Below, one piece after another: positions 33,573 to 41,176 of a stretch of DNA of 64,000 nucleotides (positions are counted from its first letter, which is position 1; every line of letters starts with the position of its first letter). The notes under the pieces were generated by a model, which worked only from the letters and a program-made list of their open reading frames with translations, was not told the DNA's origin and ran no database searches. Made by a program: the position numbers and the translations under genes. Source of the DNA: Nocardiopsis suaedae (GTDB lineage: Bacteria > Actinomycetota > Actinomycetes > Streptosporangiales > Streptosporangiaceae). The stretch is from positions 1 through 64,000 of the forward strand of contig NZ_JAQFWP010000027.1 of assembly GCF_027706745.1 (NCBI RefSeq), read 5' to 3'.

Positions 33573-34100
33573 ATGTCCGCACCATCTCCCCACTCCTCCG
33601 GGTTCACCCACCTCGACGCGGCGGGCGCGGCCCGCATGGTGGACGTCACCGGCAAGGAGGTCTCCGCCCGCTCGGCCACCGCCTCCGGCCGGGTCCGCGT
33701 CTCGGCCGCGGTGGTCGAGGCCCTGCGCGGCGGCACCGTGCCCAAGGGCGACGCGCTCGCGGTGGCCCGCATCGCCGGGATCCAGGCCGCCAAGCGCACC
33801 CCCGACCTGGTGCCGCTGTGCCACCCCATCGCGATCCACGGCGCCGACGTCGGCCTGCGGGTGCGCGACGAGGACGTGCTCATCTCCGCCACCGTCCGCA
33901 CCGCCGACCGCACCGGCGTGGAGATGGAGGCCCTCACCTGCGTGACGGCGGCCGCCCTCGCGCTGGTCGACATGGTCAAGGCGATCGACCCGGCGGCCGT
34001 GGTCACCGACGTGCGGGTGGAGGAGAAGACCGGCGGCAAGACCGGCCACTGGACCCGCCCGGACGGGGCCGCGGACACCGGTGCCGGGGACCCGCGGTGA
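33573..34100 (+). CDS. moaC: Cyclic pyranopterin monophosphate synthase
   Basis: This 175-residue MoaC catalyses the second half of cyclic pyranopterin formation in molybdenum cofactor synthesis. Family blocks seen are FTHLDAAGAARMVDV, KGDALAVARIAGIQAAKRTPDL, VPLCHPI, TGVEMEALTCVTAAALALVDM and VKAIDP. The catalytic Lys-Lys region (EEKTGGKTGHW) is present. The stop overlaps the next gene's start by four bases (GTGA), showing translational coupling. Confidence 0.96.
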   Translation: MSAPSPHSSGFTHLDAAGAARMVDVTGKEVSARSATASGRVRVSAAVVEALRGGTVPKGDALAVARIAGIQAAKRTPDLVPLCHPIAIHGADVGLRVRDEDVLISATVRTADRTGVEMEALTCVTAAALALVDMVKAIDPAAVVTDVRVEEKTGGKTGHWTRPDGAADTGAGDPR

Positions 34101-34621
34101 GCGGCGGCCCCTACCGCGCGGTCGTGGTCACCGCCTCCAACCGCGCCGCCGCCGGGGTCTACCCGGACCGCTCCGGCCCGGTGCTGGCCGAGGCGCTGCG
34201 CGCCGCCGGGTTCGAGGCCGACGGCCCGTGGGTGGTCCGGGACGGCCCACCCGTCGCCGAGGCCCTCCGGCGGGCCCTGGAGGCGGGGTACGACGCCGCC
34301 CTCACGACCGGCGGCACCGGCCTGACCCCCGGGGACGCGACCCCCGAGGCCACCCGCGGGCTGCTGGTCAGCGAGATCCCCGGCATCCCCGAGGCGCTGC
34401 GCGCCGCCGGACGGGAGAAGGGCGTGCCGTCGGCGATCCTCTCCCGCGGGCTGGCCGGGGTGGCCGAGCGCGAGGGCGACGGCCACCGCATGCTCGTGGT
34501 GAACCTGCCCGGCTCCAGCGGCGGCGTCCGCGATGGCATGGAGGTGCTGTCGCCCGTGCTGGCCCACGCCATCGACCAGATGCGCGGCGGCGACCACCCC
34601 CGGCCCGCGGGCGGCGCGTGA
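34097..34621 (+). CDS. MogA/MoaB-family molybdopterin adenylyltransferase-like protein
   Basis: This 174-residue protein has the fold shared with MogA and MoaB: RAVVVTASNRAAAGVYPDRSG, then DAALTTGGTGLTPGDATPEAT and LVVNLPGSSGGVRDGMEVL. It would adenylate molybdopterin before metal insertion by MoeA/Glp. GTG 34097 overlaps the moaC stop, with GGGGA upstream. With moaC and glp it supplies three late steps of cofactor synthesis; moaA and moaD/E are not in the window. Confidence 0.92.
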   Translation: MSGGPYRAVVVTASNRAAAGVYPDRSGPVLAEALRAAGFEADGPWVVRDGPPVAEALRRALEAGYDAALTTGGTGLTPGDATPEATRGLLVSEIPGIPEALRAAGREKGVPSAILSRGLAGVAEREGDGHRMLVVNLPGSSGGVRDGMEVLSPVLAHAIDQMRGGDHPRPAGGA

Positions 34622-34774
34622 GCGGCGGACCGGCCGCACCGCCCCGCTCCGCGGCCGGAGTGGAATACTGGGACGTGTCGCCCGGGACCGCCCGGGGGAC
34701 CTTGGGCCCGGGCGCGGCCGGCGCGGCACCCGGGACGGCAGCGACCCGCGAGGCGCCGGGGAGGACGAGCGACG

Positions 34775-35407
34775 TTGAGTCGGATACGCGGCTGGCCCGT
34801 CACGCTCACCGAGGGCCCTGTCGGGCTGCGGCCGCTGCGCGTGCGGGACGCCCGTGCCCTCCGGGAGACGCGGGTGCGCAACGCCGAGTGGCTGCGCCCC
34901 TGGGAGCCCACCCACCCCGAGATGCCGCTGCAGACCTCGTCCCTGACCCCGTACGTGGCCATGCTCCAGGCGATCCGCCGGGAGGCGCGCCACGGCCTGT
35001 CCATGCCCTGGGCCGTCACCTATGAGGGCCGTTTCGCCGGGCAGCTGACGGTCAGCGCCATCGTGTGGGGATCGGCGCGGTCGGCGCAGGTGGGCTACTG
35101 GATCGACCGGGAGGTCGCCGGGCGCGGGGTCACCCCGACGGCGGTCGCCCTGGCCGTGGACCACTCCTTCTTCACCGTGGGGCTGCACCGCATCGAGGCC
35201 AACATCCGCCCGGAGAACCGGGCCAGCCGCAGGGTCGCCGAGAAGCTCGGCTTCCGCGAGGAGGGCGTGCGGCAGCGGCAGCTGCACATCGACGGGGCCT
35301 GGCGCGACCACATCTGCTACGCGCTGACCGTCGAGGACGTCCCGGGCGGGCTGCTCGCGCGCTGGCGCACCCGCCAGGACGGCAGGACGGCCGAGGGGCG
35401 CTCCTGA
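34775..35407 (+). CDS. RimJ/RimL-like GNAT N-acetyltransferase
   Basis: This 210-residue acetyltransferase of the RimJ/RimL type contains LRPLRVRDARALRETRVRNAEW, WAVTYEGRFAGQLTVSAI, VGYWIDREVAGRGVTPTAVAL (acetyl-CoA loop) and RIEANIRPENRASRRVAEKLGF. It probably acetylates a protein N-terminus, classically ribosomal S5, but the target is not provable here. TTG 34775 is the start because GGGGAGGA lies about nine bases upstream and no in-frame ATG or GTG is near. It lies between mogA and sepX, as in other actinobacteria. Confidence 0.9.
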   Translation: MSRIRGWPVTLTEGPVGLRPLRVRDARALRETRVRNAEWLRPWEPTHPEMPLQTSSLTPYVAMLQAIRREARHGLSMPWAVTYEGRFAGQLTVSAIVWGSARSAQVGYWIDREVAGRGVTPTAVALAVDHSFFTVGLHRIEANIRPENRASRRVAEKLGFREEGVRQRQLHIDGAWRDHICYALTVEDVPGGLLARWRTRQDGRTAEGRS

Positions 35408-35917
35408 GAGTGCCGCGCCGCGGCACCGGGACGGACCGGACGATCCGGGCGTGGATGCGCGGGGAGCCGAATGTGCCCGCGCTGTGCGACCATGGCGGCG
35501 CCGCGCGTAGCCGGGGTGTCGAGGGCCGGTCCCGGCCGCCTCGCCGAAGCCCTGTCGGAGGCGGGCCGGGCGCGGGATAATCTCCGGAACCGGCGCGGGG
35601 CGCCGGTGGCGCGGCGGACGCCGCGCCCGCTTTCGTTTCTCCTCGCGGAGGAGGTGGCCGAGGAAGAGGAAGACTGCAATCTCACGACACTCCGGTCCGA
35701 ATATTGCGCATTTACGGACACTCGGTCGTACCGTGCGGAACGTAGACGCATCAACGATGTCGGTAACACGTACATACGGCGCATGGGGGACGGCGCATGG
35801 AACGCTGAGCCGCGCAGTCGGCTGCGGGGCCGTGGTGCCGGATCCCGGCCGTAGGCGGGGACCGGTGTCGCCGGGGCGTCTGGGAGTGTCCGGTGGCCGG
35901 CGGTGCGAGGAGGGGCG
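35408..35917. other. Intergenic promoter region of sepX
   Basis: These 510 bases lack a credible gene. A perfect CTCCTC/GAGGAG hairpin sits near 35640-35655. A relatively AT-rich stretch follows at 35680-35790 and likely carries the sepX promoter; the exact elements are unclear. Confidence 0.45.
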
Positions 35918-36619
35918 ATGAACAGTTCTGCCCTGTACCTCGCCATTGTCGTCGTCTGGCTGATCGTCCTGGTCCCCATGCTGATGCGGCGCGACGGCGC
36001 CGAACCCGAGCCGGGCGCCGAGCCCGACGCCGACCGTGAGGCGGACCGCGGCGCCGAGGACCGCGTGGAGGACGAGGAGGAGCGCGGCCCCGCCGAGGAG
36101 GCCGACGACGACCCCGACCGCACCCGCATCCTCTCCTACGACGAGTACCTCCCGGGACCGCGCGACGGGGCCGCCGAGTCCTGGGCCCCCCGGGAGGAGC
36201 CCGAGCCCGCACCCGTGGAGGAGCGCCGCCGGGCCCCGGCCCGCCGCGCCGCCGCCCCCCGGGTCCGGCAGACCCGTGCGCGGGTGATCGCCCGTCGCCG
36301 CCGCCGCACGCTCGCGCTGTGCACCCTGCTGGCCGCGACCGCGGCCGCCGTCGGGATGGGGCTGGGCCCGTGGTGGGTGCTGGCCCCGCCGGTGCTGCTG
36401 CTCACCGGGCACCTGGCGCTGCTGCGCGAGGCGGCGAAGGCCGACGCCGAGCGCCGCGCCGCCGCCGAGGGCCTCCGGCGCCGCCGGGCGGCGGCGCGGC
36501 GGCGGGCGGAGGCGGTGCGCGCCGCCCGCACGGCCGAGGTCATCGACATGCCCGCGCCCCGGGACCAGGAGGTCTACGACCAGTACGCCGACGCCCACCA
36601 GCGCGCCGTCGGCGACTGA
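35918..36619 (+). CDS. sepX: Divisome membrane protein SepX/GlpR
   Basis: This 233-residue protein has an N-terminal membrane helix (ALYLAIVVVWLIVLVPMLM) followed by RRDGAE, then a long acidic/Pro disordered stretch with the RTRILSYDEYLPG motif. A very Arg-rich segment, a second hydrophobic hairpin (ALCTLLAATAAAVGMGLGPWWVLAPPVLLL) and a final EVIDMPAPRDQEVYDQYADA tail follow. That layout is SepX of streptomycetes and GlpR of corynebacteria, a cell-division membrane protein that docks Glp. ATG 35918 follows GAGGAGGGG. Its presence three genes after glp supports the Glp-GlpR reading of both. Confidence 0.88.
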   Translation: MNSSALYLAIVVVWLIVLVPMLMRRDGAEPEPGAEPDADREADRGAEDRVEDEEERGPAEEADDDPDRTRILSYDEYLPGPRDGAAESWAPREEPEPAPVEERRRAPARRAAAPRVRQTRARVIARRRRRTLALCTLLAATAAAVGMGLGPWWVLAPPVLLLTGHLALLREAAKADAERRAAAEGLRRRRAAARRRAEAVRAARTAEVIDMPAPRDQEVYDQYADAHQRAVGD

Positions 36620-36688
36620 GGCCCCTGCACCCCGGGGAAAGTCGTTCAGAGCACCCGTGCGGAGCTGCTAGGCTGGGGAACGTCTTGA

Positions 36689-36764
<76 letters not shown>

Positions 36765-36834
36765 CCAAGGGTCTTGCTGGGACACGTGCCTGAATGAAGG
36801 CCGCGAAGTAGGACCGTTGCGCTTGACAGCGTGC

Positions 36835-36863
36835 AAGGACCACCCGCGTTGCGGGTGGTCCTT
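36835..36863 (+). terminator. Rho-independent terminator after tRNA-Ala
   Basis: A perfect 13-bp stem (36835-36847 with 36851-36863), a three-base loop and a short T-rich tail lie 72 bases beyond the tRNA. Confidence 0.85.
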
Positions 36864-37073
36864 TCGTCTGTGTCCATCTTCTGAGGCTTCCCCGTGCTGG
36901 GAGGCGTCTGCTTCGAACTCGGCCGGCGGGGCCAGGCCCCTGTGCCGCGCAGCGGTGAACGTGCGGACGGGAAAGGTGCGCACGCCTCGGATATAGCTGT
37001 AGCGACAGTTGATTATGAACCGCGTTGTCGGTGGACTACGGGCTCTAACTGCGCATATGGGCTTCATCTCTTC

Positions 37074-37091
37074 TATATTTTACTGTACAGT
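37074..37091 (+). promoter_or_regulatory. MarR promoter with palindromic operator
   Basis: TATATT (37074-37079) is a good -10. It is followed at once by the perfect 10-bp palindrome ACTGTACAGT (37082-37091), placed across the start of transcription and seven bases before the ATG. This is a textbook position for MarR autorepression. The flanks (36980-37100) are AT-rich for this genome. Confidence 0.55.
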
Positions 37092-37098
37092 CAGGTTT

Positions 37099-37584
37099 AT
37101 GAAGGGCGATGCGGGGCTCATCGACAACGAGGCGGTCGTCCTGTACGGCGACGTCCTGCGCCTGACGGACGCGGTCGGCGGACGGGCCGAACGGCTCATC
37201 CGGGAGGCTTCCGGGCTCACCGGATCCGAGTTCGAGGCCCTGCTGCGGCTCGCCCGGCATCCGGAAGGCCGCACCACCAGCGCCCGTCTCGCCGAGGACC
37301 TCTCCTTCACCTCCGGCGGCCTGACGCGGCTGATCACCCGCATGGAAGAAGCCGGGCTGCTCATCCGGCACCCCCACCCCGACGACCGCCGGGCCGTGCT
37401 GCTGGAACCGACCGCACACGGCCGGGACCTGCTGCGGCGAGCGCTGGAAGCGCACGTGCCCCAGATCACCGCGGACCTGTTCGACCCGCTCACCCCGGTC
37501 GAGCGGCTGATCCTGCGGGAACTGGTCACGAAACTGCTGACCCGCTCCTCCCGCGGTCCGGTGAAGGACCGGACACAGCCCTAA
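37099..37584 (+). CDS. MarR family transcriptional regulator
   Basis: This 161-residue winged-helix regulator has SEFEALLRLARHPEGRTTSARL, the recognition region SFTSGGLTRLITRMEEAGLL and the wing IRHPHPDDRRAVLLEPTAHG, all typical MarR blocks, between N- and C-terminal dimer helices. ATG 37099 is chosen because an upstream in-frame start would place the -10 and operator inside the gene. It ends 21 bases before the decarboxylase gene and so probably controls an operon of itself and that enzyme. Confidence 0.9.
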   Translation: MKGDAGLIDNEAVVLYGDVLRLTDAVGGRAERLIREASGLTGSEFEALLRLARHPEGRTTSARLAEDLSFTSGGLTRLITRMEEAGLLIRHPHPDDRRAVLLEPTAHGRDLLRRALEAHVPQITADLFDPLTPVERLILRELVTKLLTRSSRGPVKDRTQP

Positions 37585-37605
37585 CCTCGGAGCGCAGGAC
37601 ATCAC

Positions 37606-39021
37606 ATGAACGAGCTTCCCCACCCCGCACCGCTGGCGACCGGACCGGCCGCGGCAGAACAACTCGGCGGGTACCTCTCGACGGCCGTGCGGGAGATGTC
37701 CCGCTGGATGGCCGAGTTCGGACCCTACCGCCCCCACGCCTCGCTCCAGGTCGACGAGACGTCCTTCCGGGCGGCCCTCGACGACCTGCTGGGGCGGCTG
37801 CGGGACAACTACCCGTTCTTCCACCCCCGCTACGCGGGACAAATGCTCAAACCGCCGCACCCGGCCGCCGTGATCGGGTACGTCGCCGCGATGACGGTCA
37901 ACCCGAACAACCACGCGCTCGACGGCGGACCGGCGACCGCGCGGATGGAGCGGGAGGCGGTGGCCCAGCTGGCCACCATGTTCGGCTACGACGATCACCT
38001 CGGGCACCTGACGAGCAGCGGCACCATCGCCAACCTCGAAGCGCTGTTCGTCGCGCGGGAATCGCATCCGGGCAAGGGGATCGCGTTCAGCGCCGACGCC
38101 CACTACACCCACGGGCGGATGTGCCACCTCCTCGGCGTCCCCGCACATCCCGTCGCCACCGACGACCGCGGCCGCATCGACCTGGACGCCCTCGAGGAGG
38201 TGCTGCGGACCGGGACGATCGGCACGGTCGTGCTGACGACCGGAACCACCGGACTCGGCGCGGTCGACCCGGTTCACGAGGCGCTTGCGCTGTGCTCGCG
38301 ATACGGGACCCGCATCCATGTGGACGCCGCATACGGCGGCTTCTTCCGCCTGATCGCGGACGACACCGCCGAAGGGGTGGCGTCGGCGCCGTTCACCGCG
38401 ATCGCCGACTGTGACTCCGTGGTCGTCGACCCGCACAAGCACGGCCTCCAACCCTATGGCTGCGGCGCCGTGCTCTTCAAAGACCCCGATGTGATGCGGT
38501 TCTACCGGCACGACTCGCCCTACACCTACTTCACCTCCGACCAGCTGCACCTGGGTGAGATCTCGCTGGAATGCTCCCGGTCCGGGGCGGCGGCCGCGGC
38601 GCTGTGGTTGACCTTCCAGGTTCTGCCGCCCACGCCCGAGGCGCTCGGCGCGGTACTGCGCCCCGGGCGCCGCGCGGCCCTGCGCTGGGCATCGCTGCTG
38701 GGCGAGTCCGCCGAGTACGCCCTCTACCAGGAACCCGAACTCGACATCGTCACCTACCTGCCGCGGCGCAGGCGGCTGTCCGAGGTCGACCGGGTGTCCG
38801 CGCACGTGCTCGAAACGGGGATGGCGCTGCCGCCCGACGAAGCCGTCTTCGTCGCGACCTACGACGTCAGCGCAGCGGAGCTCGCCGGCCGCGGCCATCC
38901 GGTGACCGCTGACGCGGATCGAGGGCGCATCCTGCGCAGCGTCCTGATGAAGCCGGAGAGCGAGGCCCACGTCTCCCTGTTGCTGCCCCGGCTCGAGAAG
39001 CTCGCAGCGGCAGCACACTGA
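37606..39021 (+). CDS. PLP-dependent group II amino acid decarboxylase-like enzyme
   Basis: This 471-residue fold-type I PLP enzyme resembles tyrosine/glutamate/DOPA decarboxylases. Blocks seen are YAGQMLKPPHPAAVIGYVA, GHLTSSGTIANLEAL, VLTTGTTGLGAVDPVHEA, HVDAAYGGFF and VVDPHKHGLQPYGCGAVLF, with the PLP lysine at about residue 278. The substrate is probably an aromatic amino acid or glutamate but cannot be fixed by eye. It is co-transcribed with a MarR regulator, which suggests induction by a small molecule or acid stress. A terminator hairpin follows. Confidence 0.88.
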   Translation: MNELPHPAPLATGPAAAEQLGGYLSTAVREMSRWMAEFGPYRPHASLQVDETSFRAALDDLLGRLRDNYPFFHPRYAGQMLKPPHPAAVIGYVAAMTVNPNNHALDGGPATARMEREAVAQLATMFGYDDHLGHLTSSGTIANLEALFVARESHPGKGIAFSADAHYTHGRMCHLLGVPAHPVATDDRGRIDLDALEEVLRTGTIGTVVLTTGTTGLGAVDPVHEALALCSRYGTRIHVDAAYGGFFRLIADDTAEGVASAPFTAIADCDSVVVDPHKHGLQPYGCGAVLFKDPDVMRFYRHDSPYTYFTSDQLHLGEISLECSRSGAAAAALWLTFQVLPPTPEALGAVLRPGRRAALRWASLLGESAEYALYQEPELDIVTYLPRRRRLSEVDRVSAHVLETGMALPPDEAVFVATYDVSAAELAGRGHPVTADADRGRILRSVLMKPESEAHVSLLLPRLEKLAAAAH

Positions 39022-39548
39022 GACCGGCGGTCTCCAGGACGCGAAGCCCGGTTCCCGGTTCTCCGGGGCCGGGCTCTCGCCGCTTCCGGGGTCCGTCCCG
39101 CGGCGGCCGGGGGCCCAGAAGAGCCATCTTTCCCGGAGACCGCCCCACCTTAACGCGCCCGATGCGGTACGTTCGGGCCATGCGCTGAATTTACCCCGAG
39201 AAGCAGGGGAATTCACCGTCCGCAGGGCCGCGGAACCGGTCGACGAAAGTCCCGGAGCCGTGGGGACCGGCGGTCCGCGCGCGATCGCGGGACGGCGAGG
39301 GGGATTCTTCCGCGTCCGGCGGGCCCGCGTCCGCGCGAAGCACTGTTCCTGCCGGTCACAGGCGTGACCGAGGGGTGATCCCGCGCCCTGGCCCGACCGG
39401 GCGCCAATGATGGTGCGGACTTTTTACCACATGGTCAGAAAAAGGGCTTGGATCGACATTAATATGTGCATCTGGGTCTTGTGCGCACTGTGACCGTTAG
39501 GTCATCTTATTCACGGGGATGGACGACGAAACGAGTGAAAGGTGCGTT
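39022..39548. other. Intergenic region before the Trp-rich peptide gene
   Basis: These 527 bases contain the decarboxylase terminator and a TGAATT/AATTCA-flanked hairpin near 39186-39213. From about 39405 to 39545 a distinctly AT-rich stretch probably holds the peptide gene's promoter and leader. No further gene seen. Confidence 0.45.
39045..39075 (+). terminator. Terminator of the MarR/decarboxylase operon
   Basis: Stem AGCCCGG (39045-39051) with CCGGGCT (39069-39075) and a 17-base loop, 24 bases beyond the stop codon. Confidence 0.45.
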
Positions 39549-39767
39549 GTGCTCAAGAGGATCTGCGTGATCGCGGCCATAGCCGGAGCCGCCGTCACGG
39601 GCGCCTCGCTCCCCGCATCCGCGGAGCAGGCCGCCTCCCCGGAGGCCGGCGCCGCCTGGCGGGCCGCCGGGTGGAGCTGGTGGGCCGGGTGGAGCTGGTG
39701 GACCACCGACACCATCGGTGAGGTCTCCATCGACTTCGTCGAGAAGCTCTTCCCGGAAGGGGAGTGA
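39549..39767 (+). CDS. Small secreted tryptophan-rich peptide
   Basis: This 72-residue precursor has a clear signal peptide (MLKRICVIAAIAGAAVTGA, then SLPASA with an A-x-A cleavage site near residue 25). The mature part is about 47 residues. Its most striking feature is the tandem AGWSWWAGWSWW, and it ends in an acidic amphipathic segment (EVSIDFVEKLFPEGE). GTG 39549 is preceded by GAAAGG; a longer start at 39519 would spoil the signal peptide. The gene stands alone with an AT-rich upstream region and its own strong terminator. No modification or transport gene is adjacent. Function unknown. Confidence 0.7.
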   Translation: MLKRICVIAAIAGAAVTGASLPASAEQAASPEAGAAWRAAGWSWWAGWSWWTTDTIGEVSIDFVEKLFPEGE

Positions 39768-39851
39768 CCCGGACGGCGGCGGGGTAGGCGGCGGCGCACG
39801 CGCACGACCGACCGGCGGAGGCCGTGACGGGCGCCATGCCCCCCGCGCTGA

Positions 39852-39882
39852 GAGCCCGGCCCGGAACCTGCGGGCCGGGCTC
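39852..39882 (+). terminator. Terminator of the Trp-rich peptide gene
   Basis: A perfect 12-bp stem (39852-39863 with 39871-39882) and a seven-base loop. Confidence 0.75.
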
Positions 39883-40005
39883 GGCCGTGTCCGGGGCCCC
39901 GAACGAACGGGCGCACCCCCGTCCCGCCGCCCGGTTGCCCCGCCCCCGCCGGGGGTAGGGAGCAGGCGAGGACCCCCGCGCCCCGCGTGAGCGAGGAAGG
40001 CACCA

Positions 40006-40572
40006 GTGACCGATCGCCCCCACCCCGCGGGCGGTGCGGACCGCCCCGACCGCCCCCAGTACCCGGGCGGGACCGAGTACCCCGAGGCCGAGACCCTGCC
40101 GGGCGGCTACCACCTTCCCGAGCAGGGGGCGCCCCGGTGGCGGCCGGCGCCGGAGCCGGCCGACGCGGGCGCCGACGAGGAGGCCGTGGCCGGGACCCCG
40201 TTCCGGCGCAGCACCCCCGCGCGCCGCAAGCGCATCCCCGAGCTCCGCGGCGGCGGCCTTGCGCGCCTCATCGCGGTGACGGTGTTCTTCGTGATGGCCA
40301 CCGGGAGCGCGGCCGACTACATCGACCCCTCCACCCGCGCCTTCTGGCACCTGCTGTTCTGGGCCGGCATCGGGACGGCGGCGGTGGTGTCCTTCGCCCG
40401 CGAGCGGCGCAACGGATGGGAGCCGGGGCCGCGGTGGGTGTGGCCCGCGGCGGCGCTCGGCGGGACGCTCCTGGCCGAGCTGCTGATCGTGCTCTTCGGG
40501 TCCCCGGTGATCCTGGTCGCCTCGGCGGTGGTCGGCGCCCTGTTCCTGTTCATCGTCATGCTGTTCGGCTGA
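40006..40572 (+). CDS. Four-helix membrane protein of unknown function
   Basis: This 188-residue protein has an N-terminal cytoplasmic Pro/Gly-rich part (1-85) and four predicted membrane helices (about LIAVTVFFVMATGSA, FWHLLFWAGIGTAAVV, PAAALGGTLLAELLIVLF and ILVASAVVGALFLFIVMLF). No family is recognised. GTG 40006 has GAGGAAGG upstream. It is convergent with tatB. Confidence 0.7.
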   Translation: MTDRPHPAGGADRPDRPQYPGGTEYPEAETLPGGYHLPEQGAPRWRPAPEPADAGADEEAVAGTPFRRSTPARRKRIPELRGGGLARLIAVTVFFVMATGSAADYIDPSTRAFWHLLFWAGIGTAAVVSFARERRNGWEPGPRWVWPAAALGGTLLAELLIVLFGSPVILVASAVVGALFLFIVMLFG

Positions 40573-40612
40573 CGCCCCCCGGGGTGCGGGGCGCGGCGCG
40601 GAGGTTTCGCCG

Positions 40613-40930
40613 TCAGGTCGCCTCGTCGTCGAACGGCGGGCGCCGTCCGTTCAGCTGCGAGACCGGGCGCTGCGCCGCCTCGTCCTCGTCCTCGGCCTCC
40701 CAGAAGTGCTTCTGCACGAAGCGCTTGGGGTTGAGGTCCTCCACGTCGAAGTCCTTGAACTCCGGTCCGAGCCCGTCGCGGATGTCGCTCTTGGCGCTGT
40801 CGGCCATCCGCCGCAGCTGCCTGAGCACCGATCCGACCTGCTTGGCGGCCTTGGGGAGCTGGTCGGGACCGAAGACCAGGACCGCGAGCAGGCCGAGAAC
40901 GAGGAACTCCCCCATCCCGATGTTGAACAT
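40613..40930 (-). CDS. tatB: Twin-arginine translocase subunit TatB
   Basis: This 105-residue TatB-like protein begins MFNIGMGEFLVLGLLAVLVFGPDQLPKAAKQVGS: a short membrane helix, the FGPDQLP hinge and an amphipathic helix. A charged tail follows (SDIRDGLGPEFKDFDVEDLNP, then KRFVQKHFWE). It works with TatA and TatC, not in this window, to export folded proteins. ATG 40930 is chosen because GGAAGG lies six bases upstream; an ATG two codons earlier touches it. TatA is less likely given the GMGEFLVL start and the C-terminal DLNPKRFVQ block. Confidence 0.9.
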   Translation of the reverse strand: MFNIGMGEFLVLGLLAVLVFGPDQLPKAAKQVGSVLRQLRRMADSAKSDIRDGLGPEFKDFDVEDLNPKRFVQKHFWEAEDEDEAAQRPVSQLNGRRPPFDDEAT

Positions 40931-41176
40931 GCCCATCCTTCCGTCGGCCCCCCGGCCCACCTGCCGGTACCCCATGCAGGTTAGCCGCTCCGGAACCGGA
41001 CCGGCACAGCGCACCCCCGGGCCGGGACCGCGCCCGACCCGTCACGGCCGGTCCGGAAACGTCCTTATGGTCCCCCTTGTCCGCCGCCCTCCTGCTCCGC
41101 CCCGCATCCGGGGGTTAAGGTGGGGTCCCGTTCGGGGAGGCCGCACGCGGGTGCTTCGGGGCGGGGGAGGGGACAG

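Noticed and set aside
34618-34774. A GTG overlapping the mogA-like stop that could begin another small gene
   Set aside because: The frame runs out of phase into the acetyltransferase gene and has no protein-like features; the acetyltransferase TTG has a good ribosome site.
35471-35854. A 127-codon plus-strand frame upstream of sepX
   Set aside because: No ribosome site, no domain, and it covers the AT-richer stretch that more likely holds the promoter.
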